From Dermanyssus gallinae (Eukaryota > Arthropoda > Arachnida > Mesostigmata > Dermanyssidae): a DNA stretch of 64,000 nt. A program made the position numbers and the translations under genes. The stretch spans positions 62,001-126,000 of the forward strand of contig QVRM01002429.1 of NCBI GenBank assembly GCA_003439945.1, written 5' to 3'. Positions 10,711 to 22,780 of the stretch are shown here, in pieces (position 1 is the first letter of the stretch; each line of letters begins with the position of its first letter). Below the pieces are notes generated by a model. It searched no databases and was not told where the DNA came from. It worked only from the letters and a program-made list of their open reading frames with translations.

Positions 10711-10969
10711 CTGTCTGTCTATAAACAATTTTGCCGCTCACCTAAACGCTAAGATACGCACGATTTTTCCGTTATATACTTATGCGTGACATTTCAGCGC
10801 CTCTCGACCGCTTATGGCAGTAATAACTGTGGTGTTTATATTGCATGAACGCAACAGTGTCTTTGGAACTGCCGCTTTTTTGCTGCTTTACGCTGTCTGT
10901 CACAGACGAATTTTAGTGGAATTTCCACTGTAGCCTTAGTTCATGTTGGCGTCGGTGGTGGTGTTGCGG

Positions 10970-11100
10970 CTATTTTTAGTTGTTGTTGTTGCTGTTGTCA
11001 CTGCTGCTGTTGGTGTGGCTTTTGTTGTTGAATCGCTATTGTTACACTTGTTGTGGTCAGCCTTGTTACCTTTGTTCCGGGTGTAGCTGCTGCTATTGTT
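10970..11100 (+). repeat. Imperfect (TTG/CTG)n trinucleotide tract
   Basis: This is a stretch of TTGTTG, CTGCTG and related triplets broken by single changes, with no conserved coding feature. The Leu/Cys-rich frame over it is a by-product of the repeat. Confidence 0.7.
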
Positions 11101-11280
11101 TCCCAATCTATTATCAGTTTAGAGAGGGGTGCTTTCTTTTACCGATGCATGTTTATATAGAGCAACCTAAACAAATACATACGCGCACATAGATACAATG
11201 CACAAGAGCGTGAAAAGTCAACGCTTCTGTTCTTTTGTGCAACACTGACGCATGTGCGGACTTCATCTGCAAGATATATA

Positions 11281-11285
<5 letters not shown>

Positions 11286-11328
<43 letters not shown>
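11286..11328. repeat. (TA)n microsatellite at a LINE 3' end
   Basis: The run is 43 bp. On the minus strand it directly follows the RT element at 11330-12617 and its AATAAA-like signal (near 11341-11350), so it may be the element's own simple-repeat tail. Confidence 0.8.
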
Positions 11329-11329
<1 letters not shown>

Positions 11330-11332
<3 letters not shown>

Positions 11333-12617
11333 TACGCGCTTTATTTACATAAAGGATAAGAATTTGTTTTAGCATCAAATGACCAGTTCCCTCACGGGTG
11401 TGCGTCAGTTGTATGTTCTGGTAACTCTCCAGGGGAACAGCGACATAACAATCTCTTTTCGAGCTATGCATTTGTGCTCGTATCTCACTTGAGATCTTGT
11501 TGTCGTTGGTATGCGATTAAAAATAAGCTGCAAAACTCCTCACTGGAGAAAACGTAGTTGGCAAATTTACAGTCTAATTCATTAAAAGTGTCTACGATAT
11601 CTTTAACAACGGTTTGCGTCGATGGGACGTCACAGCGATAAGAAACTCGGCGTGTGAATTTCTTTATCACACCTCTCAGTAGTCGTCTTTCTTTTTCGTT
11701 CATGGGGTACCACACTTGAGAGGCATACGTCATAATTGGTTTTACATAAGTATCAAATAATTTTATATACAGTTCTGGACTTTTAACAATGAAGGATCTG
11801 AGGATCCAGTTGCATCTTTTCGTCGCCTTAAGCGCGACTTGTCGACACTGCTCTGAAAATTTCATGTCAGGTGTCATAATTATACCTAAGTCCCTCATAG
11901 CAGTTACATTATCGAGTGAAACATTGTTGATTATATACAAAGTGATTATTTCTTCTTCCAAAGTAGCATTACTTTACACTTCGGGATCGACAGTTTCAAG
12001 TCTAATTTCTGCGTCCATTCATAAAAATTGTCTATGCATCTCTGCATGCGTTCACAGTCTGATGTAGAATTGGCGCGTGCATATATTTTTACGTCATCAG
12101 CATATACTTTCGTCGATACCTCATCGGGTATTATGGATAAAATTGAGTTTGTATATAAAATGTAGCATAAGCAGCCAAGAACTGTTCCTTGCGGACAGCC
12201 TGAGGTGACCTTAGCGGGAGTCGAGAAACAGTCGTTCACCTTTACAAAAAAGCTTCTATCAGTCAGAAAGCTTTTTATCCAACGTAGAATTTTTGGTCCT
12301 ACGCCGTGTCGGGATATACAGTCCAACAGTTTAGTGTGGGTGGTGGATTCGAAAGCTGACTTAAAGTCAAAATACAGCACGTCGAAGGAGTCTCCTTAAT
12401 TCATCATTTCTCCGAAGTCTTGCTCACACATCAATAGCTGTAGAACAGTGGACCTTCCGGGTCGGTAGGCGAACTGTTCTTTACAAATCAGGTTTTGCGA
12501 ATCAGCGTTTCGATAAATGGTGTCTCCGATAACACTCTCGAACAGCTTTGACGGGGTGCATGTCAGTGAAACATTCCGTTTATTTTCAACGCACGTTGTA
12601 TCTCCTTTTTTGTGCAT
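11330..12617 (-). mobile_element. 5'-truncated non-LTR element, RT domain only
   Basis: The minus strand encodes an RT from the fingers onward. FKKGD-like HKKGDTTC is at the 5' limit, then FAYRPGRSTV, FDFKSAF (first Asp), SGCPQGTVLG, YADDVKIYA (YADD at nt 12093-12104) and a thumb region with DLGIIM and YASQVWYP. There is one in-frame stop near 12398 and a frameshift near 11950. The endonuclease and ORF1 are missing, a typical 5' truncation. Motif spelling suggests the CR1/Jockey side rather than R1, but this is not certain. Downstream is a short 3' UTR ending in (TA)n. Confidence 0.8.
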
Positions 12618-12739
12618 ATATATATATAATTTTGTTGACGGATATGCATTTAATTCCCATAAAAATACAATTCATTGATATACAAATAACAAGCATTTAA
12701 AGCGGAATCTTGCTCAGTAAGCCAGAAGTATTTTTCTAT

Positions 12740-12795
12740 TTGCGATACTCAGCGCCGCGGCATTGAATCTTTTATCAAATACCTGACCAGTATAA

Positions 12796-12850
<55 letters not shown>

Positions 12851-13025
12851 TTTTTAGAGGCCAACTGGTAAAATGCATGATGCACAAGGGGTATCGTTGT
12901 TTGCGTATTTGCGATGCGCAGCGCCGTGGCATTGAATCTTTTATGAAATACCCGACCAGTACATATATATGATCCTTTTAGAGGCCAACTGGTAAAATGC
13001 ATGGTGCACACAGGGTATCGTTGTT
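12740..13025. repeat. Tandem repeat with embedded A-run and (TA)n
   Basis: Two copies of a unit of about 120 bp plus a variable microsatellite. GGCATTGAATCTTTTAT occurs at about 12758 and 12927, and GAGGCCAACTGGTAAAATGC at 12857 and 12979. Between these words the first copy has A20 (12794-12813) then (TA)18 to 12848, while the second has only a short TATATA. The second word also resembles the DNA at 567-600, at the 3' end of the R1-like element, so the unit may come from LINE 3' ends. Confidence 0.7.
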
Positions 13026-13229
13026 TAACCACGGTAATGTGGGATTGCTTGTTTATTATCTCGTCGAAAAATTGCTGCCACGATTAAGTGTCAGGGTAAA
13101 AAGATTACCCTCTCGACACCGATTAGCCACATCAACTAGGTTTTGCCACCCGTGGGATACGAAGATGGTCGTGCACACGGCCCGATCCTTTGTAAAGTCA
13201 CGGTCGCAGGCGACATTTATGATCAGAAC

Positions 13230-13950
13230 GGCTTTTATAAATCAATGATTAGTACCAGTGGAACTTCCTACTGAAAATGGTAGTGACCCATTGTCCCGCG
13301 CCTATCGCAGTCCTTCATATCTGGTACTGTCGGACGAGTTCAATTTTCAGGGAGTGGGGTCTCTTAGAGTGATCCCTTAGTCCCACCTCTTTTTATCCGT
13401 ATCTAAAGGAGCTTTTTTTGGTTCCAGGTGTTTTTTGGAATGTATGTTGCACATGCATTGCTGGTAGCCAGTGGGTCTCAATTCATCCCCACCTACAGGC
13501 TCGAAGTTCTAGACATTGCTTCGACACCTGAAAGAGCAGGTTAATCCCTCCGATGCATTCTTAACATATGCCACTTGGATGATGAGTAAGTATGATCTTG
13601 CCACGATGACAGAGGGTGTTAGCAAGATTAAATATTTCGAACAATTGAGTGGCCTTTTGCTTAATCAGACAGATGCAAGGTGTATGTAGCCGGTGTGGAC
13701 AACCCGACCTTGGTGCAAAGTGGTAGAGAAGAAAGAACTAGACATCTCTGGCATACCTCCAAATCTTGAGTAGCGAGAGCTCTAGAAAAGTAGAGGGACA
13801 GCTGTAGTTCGCAACAGGACATCACCAACCTCTCACAGAGGTTTCTTTCTGTAGAAACTCTATTTCCTATTTTACCTAACTGGCTCAATCTACTCGATCT
13901 ATCGGATAATATTTAAGCCCTTAACGAACAACTCAAATTCAAACCAGTTA
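13230..13950 (+). pseudogene. Possible RT relic, plus strand
   Basis: Around 13565-13675 the plus strand reads TYATWMMSK, then IKYFEQLSGLLLNQTDA, which matches the segment following the YADD box in several LINE RTs (palm end, F-SGL-LN). Upstream and downstream the frame is broken and I cannot place the other motifs with confidence. It could be a fragment of any LINE clade. Confidence 0.35.
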
Positions 13951-14037
13951 AATGCCTTCTTAGTATTCGCCTTTGCCCCGAGCCGCGTTCTCAGGGCTTA
14001 CGCCCGGTCACGCTGGGTGAGCCTGTTATGCAATGCG

Positions 14038-14086
14038 GTGATCTGGTGGATACGGTGATCTGGTGGATGCGGTGATAGGGTGACCA
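14038..14086 (+). repeat. 17-bp tandem repeat, 3 imperfect copies
   Basis: The unit GCGGTGATCTGGTGGAT is repeated twice with one change, followed by a partial third copy. This is a small minisatellite. Confidence 0.7.
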
Positions 14087-14089
14087 CTT

Positions 14090-14940
14090 AGGCACTTGTG
14101 GAGAGCATATGCAGCACAGAAACAGCATAAAGCTAAGCTCGGCAAGTACAGAAGAGAATGGATTGCGCTTACGACATAAACAGCTGGCGTAGCTTGTAAT
14201 CAAACGAGTTCGCAGGCGTTAAAGCAAGCACGTCGGACCGGTGGGGGAACCCGTAAGTGACTTCGGTCACATGATCCGTTAGGCGCTCGCCACTTCCCCT
14301 TAGGACACATAGTACTGTTCTACACGACACATGTCTAACTAACCACTGCTAACGATTGTTTGTCCCATAGCCATGTGTATGAGGACACCGAATCCGACTT
14401 TCTGCATCATCAAATGGAATATCACTAGCGGGGTCAGCAAATGTCTATCGTGTATTACAAGGACCTGCAGGTTGTGCAGAAGTCTGTTGCTTAAACCACT
14501 TCACGACAAACTAACGTTAACCATCTCCTAAATGCTGATTATAATACCTTGCTGCTTTTCTGCCTAGAATTAGCACATCTAATGTAATACACGCATAAAA
14601 ACTTCTGATAGGTCAAACTTGAACTATTCAGAATAAATCTGATATCCGATGATTGATTATTAGAATAAGATGTTCTTGCACGGAGTATCGTAAACTGCTA
14701 TTAAAGTAAGTGGAATAACGTATTAACTATACATATAACAATTGAGATTATGAGAAATGTAGTGTATGTTGTTGCCGGCGTTCTGTTTGATATACAATTA
14801 AAGCGCTGGTTAGGTTGGAACAATTTATCGTCATTTTACACTTACTAATATGAGTACTATCATTAAAATATTACATGTACATATTGATCTAAATAAAACC
14901 TTGTTTAAAAAAATCTTATTATCAATTACTTCGGTCTAAT
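14090..14940. other. No feature seen
   Basis: This is AT-rich intronic DNA. I found no coding, RNA or repeat signal that I can support. Confidence 0.4.
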
Positions 14941-15016
14941 CTGACAGAAGCTTAGTGCTTGAATGATGTAGCTTCTGTCTGACAGAAGCTTAGTGATCGA
15001 ATGATGTAGCTTCTAT
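14941..15016. repeat. Two tandem 38-bp units, each a potential hairpin
   Basis: The unit starts CTGACAGAAGCTTAGTG at 14941 and again at 14979. Within each unit CAGAAGCT pairs with AGCTTCTG, so each copy could fold into a short hairpin. Confidence 0.75.
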
Positions 15017-18000
15017 TAAAATTGACAAAAATGTGGATCGTAGTCGAATTCATTAAAACCGCATTGTCTAGCATCCGGGGCTCCTTGAGGTGCCACTTCG
15101 GTAGATGGAGAAGGACTGAACTTCCCCAGACAACCGCGCGCAATTTTATCACTATTTCCTTTGTAGTTTTCTTTCTGACTGCGTTAATAAGACTAGACAC
15201 CCTATTACAATATTTCCTTAATATTAGCATAAATCGTTATCAATCCATGAAACATGCAGTCTTGCATTTTTTTCATCGTCTATAGTTTTCCGAAAAGCAC
15301 GTAGTAGTCCAAAGAGCGCTGTCTTCGCTCTCAGGGTCGCAAAGATTAACATCCCTTGCACCCTTCTTTTAACCAGACAGGACAGGACGCAGTCGTTGAT
15401 TGCGAGGATTTCGACCAGGCAACGGGAAACCCCGTCGTGTTTCGTTCTAGAGGAGTTTGAGTATACGCTGTAAAAATCTATTTCGTTCTTCTGCTAGATT
15501 CAACATTGCACGTAAACTATTTTATTAACATGATGTGTTTGCTTTGATAGTTCATTTCGGCAGTTCGTTGATTTGTATGTGAAAAAGGTTCCGGAACAGA
15601 AGGATTTGAGGACCACCGCCTTCCCAATGAAAAGCAAATAAGTTTACTGCTTGATAGTCGCTTAACATGAATGCTATTCGATGTGTAAGGTTGCATTAGA
15701 AGAATAAAAGATACCTGCATCGGGCACAGGTTCCTAGCCAGAGACCGAACCTATTGCCGAAGTCAAAGTTGATTTGCGGTTGGCTATCTTTAGTTGTTTG
15801 CACTGAGCACAAATACATGGTACATTTTTAGTCAGCAATTGTTGATTGTTACTGATAAGAAATGCACAGAAACACTACTTCAGACTCACGCGAGCAGATG
15901 CCGGGCCACCACTTCACGCATACAATGGTGGCGTCGACAATGGCGCACTACCAAACGATTAGTGTGTTAGAGTGAGGCTCTGCACTGAAGCGCGCACTAA
16001 AGCGTTACTGGTAAAGCGTCTAACTGCTTGTGGAATACAGGTTGACCTTGCGTGGGCACGGGCTCTCCCGTGCGTTGAAGACGCCGCCATATTTTCAAAC
16101 CTAGCAAAAATTAGCTTTGTTTGAGATGGTATTAAGGTGAATACGCTCAATCATGACGTCTTCAAGCTAGCTAATACCGCTTTCCAGCTCAAATGTATCA
16201 AGGAAATACGTCTGCATTCGTAATTCGCGTTGTTTTGCTTTTGTTCGAGCCTCTAGGCAGTCCTGGTCCTCTTCGAATACATTTTGTATAATAAGATAGC
16301 TTGCAAACTCGACAAAGTGATCTGAAGCGGCAGACGCATTTTACCGCTATTCAGGTAGCGCTCTGAAACACTAATGATCAAAGCTTATAGCATCAAAACG
16401 TTAATCCAATCAGAGGGTGCGCGTATTGAAAAAAAACATTTGCGAGAGAGTTGCAATACGCCCCACAAAGTCACGAAAGGTCTAAAGCAAATATCTAAAG
16501 CAAAAGAAAGATAAAAGTAAATATTACAAAATTACACTTAGAAAGGATCCCGAGCACCAGATGAGCACAAATATTAGCTACTATTACATAAAAATCAATC
16601 TGACAGAGTAACTAATGGTTTCCATTTGAAATGTCTTTACAGATAGTGTCTGTGGTGCGGGAAAGGTCGATTAAAATATTTAATATGCAATTGAAAGTAT
16701 GCGTGCGGTTTAAAGCTTCAGTAATAGAATGTCGTGACGTTTGAGGCGGCGTTTAGAAAATCCTTTTTTGCTGAAAATGCTTATACCCATTGTTACAAAG
16801 CTAAGATAAACAAGTGATAATGCTTAACAAGATATTAAGATACTTAAGACTAAGATAAGATACTAAGACTTAATATAAACAAGTGATAATCGTTAACAAG
16901 ATAATGCTTAAAACTTGTAGGTTTTAGGCATTGCTTGTGGAGTGATTTTAAGCCCAGAATAACTGACCCGACAAATCAAATAAATAAGCACACTACAAGA
17001 TTAAAACAATTCAGTCGATATATTAACTTTATATTAACGAAATACGGACAAAATGAAAGCGGCATTTTTTGCCAAGGAACATGTGAGTCATAGATGTAAA
17101 AATAAAGTAAAATGCCTGAATTGTATATTAGAATTGTTTCACAATAGAAAATTGTTTCACGTCGTATACAGTACCACGCGACATACACGGTTAAATCGTT
17201 TTGCTAAACAAATTTACATTCAATGTAAGGTGCATCCTGGCTTTGTATTCATTGTGTTAGACTTCATCGATCCCATTTTAATCATTCTCTACCATTTATA
17301 GTCAATGAAGGGCTGATTGATATATTAGGGAGCGCTCGCTCTTCATGTTAGACCCAGGACAGAAGCGAGATATGAATTGTCTCTTTTTAGGTAGGTCTCT
17401 AAACTTGGCTGTTTAGATATTCTGTGATATGCGGGCACGATGACGTGATCGCTTCACGTGCGAGCGACCGAGGTTCATCCATCCGTGGATATCACCTTTG
17501 CAATATCGGATGGATATTCATAGTACCATGCTAATTAGGTCCTTCTCTCTGAACTTGATGGCCGTCACAGTTGTCTCCATTATGGCTTGAGCGAGCGTTC
17601 TTATATCTGCAATGAAGGGTCGGGCCTGCGCTCGACGGACACCTCTGCGTACGGTGTACGCTGTACGGTGTACTTCCACAAACGCGAGTCAACGCTGTGA
17701 CACGAGTATTAAAGCCGGTTGCGGCTATTACTCGCACGTGGTCGACGAGCTGAGTATCTGGCACATCCACTCACATGCACACGCACAGGGCAACAACTAA
17801 CCAGTTCTTTGTATTGTGGGTCAGTAGACTGCAGTTACTCGTAACGCTGTGGTCCGGAAAAATGCAACTGATATGAACTGCTACTGTCAGCCATGATGAT
17901 GGCAGGACGTCTAAAAATAATTTATTGTAGCGACTGTACACTGAGGCAGTTGACAACACACGACGAATTGCGTTAAAGCAAAGTAAGGTTAGAATGTGCT

Positions 18001-18030
18001 ATTTATAAAAACAAATTAGCTCATCAACGT
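15017..18030. other. Intronic DNA without recognised genes
   Basis: This is about 3 kb with no recognisable protein or RNA. A local duplication of AAACAAGTGATAAT occurs near 16807 and 16877 within an AAGATA-rich patch. Short frames of 60-90 codons here show no domain. Confidence 0.4.
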
Positions 18031-18189
<159 letters not shown>

Positions 18190-18561
18190 GCGGGCTAGTT
18201 TGATTTTGTTTTGATCTGCCTGGAACAGCCCACATAATTGAATTGTTTTTGTCGCAGTCAGTGTCCGTTGTATGCGGCAGACGATATAGCGCAGTGCAGT
18301 CCGACCAGTAGCGCTGTTACCGTAAAATAGTTAGGCAGCTATGCCGTGTAGCTAACTTATGTCGCCTCTTAGTTCGGTTATTAAGCCATCATTGGCTGAA
18401 GCGTGGAGTTTGCCAGTCGAGGCGAAGATTAAAGAGAAGTTTCATGACTTGCAATGGAGCACTTAAGCGAACAGCTCGAATCTTTCAGTGCTCGACTGGC
18501 GATCAAGTCGATAGAGCAGTTCTCGAAACAGATTTCGCGCCTGACAGGGTTTTCGATGTGT

Positions 18562-18733
18562 CTTTCGGGGCTGACTCTCAGCCAAGACTTAACGTCCATG
18601 AGACTGCTTTGCGCATTGCTTCACAGACGGACCCCATACATACAAATGTGCAACGGTGGAGTTCGAACCCGCGCACCTATGTGTCTCCTTCGGTCGCGAG
18701 GCGCAGACGCATGCCACCACGCCACCGGGCTCT
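18562..18733 (-). mobile_element. tRNA-derived SINE, family 1, copy C
   Basis: This is the cleanest copy. On the minus strand the head is GAGCCCGGTGGCGTGGTGG (A-box TGGCGTGGTGG) and the B-box is GGGTTCGAACTCC near 18656-18668. The body ends GGCTGAGAGTCAGCCC near 18563-18580. It matches copies A and B at 8.0-8.4 kb along its full length. No target-site duplication was evident. Confidence 0.75.
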
Positions 18734-19577
18734 ACTTAAGGGTTACTATAGGCAGTACGAACCAATAGATTTAGCTTTAAACGTCGTCTGCTTAAGCTTG
18801 TGGTGGCGCTAAATGCCATTGTGCGGCTAGACGGTCCCGAGCGATACCATTTCGGGTGTCAATGCAAGACGTGGCAACGGGAAAGCGGCAGAGCTGAACG
18901 GGGTACTAGATGCCGTACTTAACAGTGGCTGAGTAGCACGAAAGCGTACTGGGCGCTGCGCAATTACCCGCTGTGAAAAGGCCCGCGCACTTCGTCAGGT
19001 CGGCGACCAGAAAAAGAACCTGGCGCTCATTGATACGTTTCGACGGCTTGTGGACGCACGGTCAGCGTGACAATGATATAGCGGGGTATCTTAGAGGGCC
19101 AAGGAGGAGGCTTATGAAGAGGCGCTACTGTTTACCACGCAACGCGACAAGTGATTGAAGCTACATTGAAGCTATGCTCTAGCTCCGATGAGCGGATGAA
19201 ACCTTGGATGCATCCAAAGCCATCTAAGTATAGTATTACGTTGAAGATAACGTAATTATAGCTTTAATGATACAGTAATTATAAATTTAGGGATAAAGCA
19301 ATTAAAGCTTTGAGGATAAAGTAGAGCCATACTTGTTTTATTATAAATGGCTACGTTACCCAAGGTGCACAAAATAACGGATCTCGGTGCCGTGCGAGAC
19401 ATTTTAAATCCGGCGGATCTGTTGCGTCACCTTGTCCATTCGATGATGGTTCAATGTATCCACTGCTCATGAGGGCGATACCGACAAGTTGCTTGTACGT
19501 TTCCTTGTTACGTTGACTAAGCCAGCGGTGGTTGGCAAAGTGCAGAAACCTTCGCCGTCGGAGCGACGACTAGCTTA

Positions 19578-19810
19578 GTGTTGGGCATTGAAGGATTGCT
19601 ACCAACCGGGTATGCGACAGTGTACAATGACGCGGAGAAGACAGCTGTGATTAGGTTTCTACTTGATAGCGGCTTGCAGCGCAGCTGTGTAAAAAGCAGC
19701 CCGCGAGTGCACGCTAACTTCAAATCACTACACTTTTACAGTTACGCAATTACAGCCGCGCCAGCTTTCAAACGTATGCATCCGTATACTGGTCCGGTAT
19801 GGGAACTGAT
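19578..19810 (+). pseudogene. BEL/Pao-like retropepsin fragment
   Basis: The frame from 19578 reads LLPTGYATVYN, then LLDSGLQRSCV, which fits the DUF1758-type aspartic protease of BEL/Pao elements (catalytic D-S-G followed by Q and S). It is followed by a Tyr/Phe-rich segment where these proteins have the flap region. There is no complete polyprotein frame around it. Confidence 0.5.
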
Positions 19811-20789
19811 AAAGGTACTAGCACTCGTTGTCGACGGGGGTAACAACCGATGCTGTCTCATCTCCGGACAGGGAACTCCGGACCGATGCCCATAGAATTT
19901 CCCCGCAATGCCGTCGACTCATGTTGCATAATGGGGGCACGCATACGCGTATATATGACCACAGTTACGAGCGCAAAGGCACTGGCGTTGGAACAGCTAG
20001 AGCTAGAGATACGTATTTTCCCAGAGTTGCTAGAACCACCCAATTTCCCACCCAAGAACCCTGTCAAGATAACAAGATTGTGAAGAGGTTCGCTATGACA
20101 CACTTGCCGAACGGATTGTGCCATTTAAGTGCGTACGCGTTTAAGGTCAAGCGTCGCTCGGCTTAATGACAATAAGGCACGGAAGCGGGAGCGATGTGGT
20201 CGTGGGCTAGTGCGCTAGTCATGCCCATCAACCGTGTGTGGCCGGTTTGATCCATGTTGTTAATTTTTAATGAGTGATGCTCATTTTGATTGAGCAGATA
20301 ATAAATCATACCGCAAAGATTGTACAAAATACTTGCCGAACCTTCACGAGAAGAGCTGCCATGCCACTCACCTGTTCCATTGAGTTTCCGACGCTACGAA
20401 AGTACATAGACTGGTGATATAGTGAAGGTGAGGGCTACCTGAGGATGACGATTTGCCCGGGGCAGAAAAAAATCTCGATCTCTTTGGTTCGAGGACCCGA
20501 CAAATCTTGCAGGGAAGGTGTTCACCCGGATGACAGCTACGTTGTTTGGAGTTAAAGATAGCCACTTCAAAACAATCACCGTTGTACAAAATTACATTAA
20601 GGTAGTTTACTGTAGCAAGTTATTGATACCGGTGCCGACATGGCGAAGCAAGAGACCCGGGTATAGAGTGACGTCCGGAACGTAATGTTAAGCTTCGCCA
20701 GCAATTCGAGTCAGCGGCATTCAAAGATGCCGAAGTGCCGGTGTAGGCCTTCACCAAATCCCAGTTGTAACGAAAGCCAAGCTAACGGC

Positions 20790-21710
20790 GGGAAATGCGG
20801 GGAAGCTTTTAGTGAGCCATGGCTGGCTCCATCCGGCGTCCCACAGGGAAACTGCGTCTCTCCTTTGCTGTACACAGTAATTATTTTAGATTTAAAATCA
20901 TACATTCCGTCGAGTGTCAAATACCTATTGTACGCTGACGATCTAAAGATATACGCTCCCTTGGACTCTCCCTCAGCGCTCACTGCGCTACAGTCTGCTG
21001 TCGATGGCATCTGCCGCTGGTGCATCGACAACTGGGATGGAGCTATCCGTTTCAAAATGCCTCGATTTGAAACATGGCTTTTTTTTATCTGGAGTACAAG
21101 CTTAACGGGACAATATTGCTCACCGCTAATATTGCACGAGACCTCGGTGTTTTAATATCAACGGAGCTTACATTTTCTGCACATTTACGAGAACTAGTCA
21201 AATCAACATCTATACTTGTGAACATGCTGTTTCGTTGTTCTATCATCAAGGACCCAAATATGTATATTCGTTTGTATAAAGCAATTGTGCTATCTAAACT
21301 TTTATATTGATCACCCGTCTAAAGCCCACACCTGTGCAAGCACATAGCCATGATCGAAGGTGTTCAGAGCAGATTTCTAAAAAAGCTCTGTAGAAGATAT
21401 GATATCGAGCCGAATGCTGTTAACCCTCCGTCGCTGTCGATTTGACTGAAGAAAAACGACACGCGTGCGCTAGCGCAACCTGCAAGTGCTGATTTTATCG
21501 ACCGTTTTTTCAATGTGACAATGAACAATCGTAGAAGTCAAGTAATGTTTTTACCAAAATGTATTGCAAGACTCAAAACAATCAATAATTGTTCGCCTGG
21601 CGTGTAGCCAGAGAATCGCACAACAAGGCGGCTTCGTGGGCGTCATTGCCTACCTAGTCTCCTTTTCCACCCTTTATTCGGCAAATAAAGGCGCTTTATA
21701 TTCTATTCTA
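20790..21710 (+). mobile_element. 5'-truncated non-LTR element, RT palm and thumb plus 3' UTR
   Basis: The plus-strand frame from about 20815 reads SGVPQGNCVSPLLY then LLYADDLKIYAP (YADD at nt 20931-20942). A shifted frame from 21074 continues with RDLGVLIS, ELTFSAH and IRLYKAIVLS, the standard thumb-region words of CR1/Jockey-type RTs. The 3' UTR ends with a GGCAAATAAAGGCGC word and a TTCTATTCTA tail at 21710. The last 130 bp recur at 25055-25180, defining the family's 3' end. Confidence 0.75.
21579..21710 (+). repeat. LINE 3'-end repeat, copy 1
   Basis: This 132-bp segment matches 25055-25180 at roughly 85-90% by eye, including GAGAATCGCACAACAA-type and CCCTTTATTCGGCAAATAAA words. It marks the conserved 3' end of the RT element upstream. 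Confidence 0.85.
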
Positions 21711-22214
21711 ACGCCTCTGAGGCGGAACCCAAAATTACGAACACGATTTTAAGGAAAAAGTGGCTAGTCGCAAAGTGCACGAGTGCTTAGGAACCAGCGG
21801 CGTTCCGGCTCACCTTTAAACAGATGTGCAGGTAATACTGCACTGGATGCGCTCAGCCAACCCGCTGAAAGAAGGGTTTGTTTATAGAAAATAGGCTGGA
21901 CAAGATTCTCTAGCATACACGGCCTTGCGCTAAGAGCAGTGTCTTAAAAGACAGAATACAGTTAACCCGCTTACTTGGACGGTTGAAGTAGTCCAACTGG
22001 CGGACAGCTGTATAACGTTACCGGAATTGTGGGTCAATTGGCTGATGCTGACAGCTGGCGCAAGCCTCCTTGTGGGTTCGGCGTGTTTCTATTCGTGGGG
22101 GTGGCTGGCACGTGCGGTTAAAAGGACTAAAGATAACATAGGACGAGTTAGCCGAGACAGGGCCGAGACCATTATTTTATAGGTTAAAGAGAAAATGTGA
22201 AACGGCGAGGAGCC

Positions 22215-22440
22215 CGGAAGATCCGATGGAGGAAATCCGTCATGGCAGGATTTTAGCGTTTATCCATGATGAGAGTCTGGCTCGAGTAGGAAGTCGGCTA
22301 CATCTTCCCTCTTGCTCAATGCTTACCCGGCAATCAGGTTAATTATCGAGGCAGGCGCAGGGAATAAGAAAGCAGGTTACGGTGGGTCATCTTCGTAAGC
22401 GGTTCTGTATCGTCAGGATGCGGGCAAGTTGTCAAGAAGG
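22215..22440 (+). pseudogene. BEL/Pao-like integrase N-terminal fragment
   Basis: One frame reads ILAFIHDESLARVGSRL, matching the D-G-L-L-R-V-G-G-R-L block that precedes the integrase of BEL/Pao elements. After a frameshift it reads VGHLRKRFCIVRMRASC, matching the LR-x-RFWI-x-x-x-R stretch of the integrase zinc-binding domain. No catalytic core is readable downstream. Confidence 0.5.
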
Positions 22441-22780
22441 TAAGACATACGTTTCCATTGGCCATCGGCGACATCATTGTGCTTCTATTGAACGATAGCA
22501 TACGTTGAGCATTTTGATATTTGGCGCGACAGTCAGTATTTTGATTTCTCTAGAGGGCGTCTCGCTAGATTGCGTTGTTATATAATATATTACGTGCACG
22601 CTAAGGGGAACAGGCTGACAGTAGCAGGGAGTTGTTCCGCGCACTTAGCGCCGTATCGCAGAAGACTTAGTTGTTTTTTGAACGGGTAGTGCCGGTTCTA
22701 AACGGCATACGGCACAGCGCAGCGCAGTCCGACCGATAAGGCTATGACCGTGAAGTAAAGCGGCAATGTGTATGCTCGGC

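Larger units (their letters stand above)
18241..22780 (+). mobile_element. BEL/Pao-like LTR retrotransposon remnant with nested insertions
   Basis: Two diverged segments of about 105 bp in direct orientation (18241-18345 and 22672-22776, sharing GCAGTCCGACC and similar flanks) may be partial LTRs. Between them, in the expected order, lie a retropepsin-like segment (19578-19800) and an integrase N-terminal-like segment (22215-22440), both on the plus strand. The RT/RNase H part is missing; a non-LTR fragment (about 20800-21710) and a SINE (18562-18733) sit in the interval. The whole is strongly decayed. Assignment to BEL/Pao rests on the DSGLQRS and DESLARVGSRL motifs only. Confidence 0.45.
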
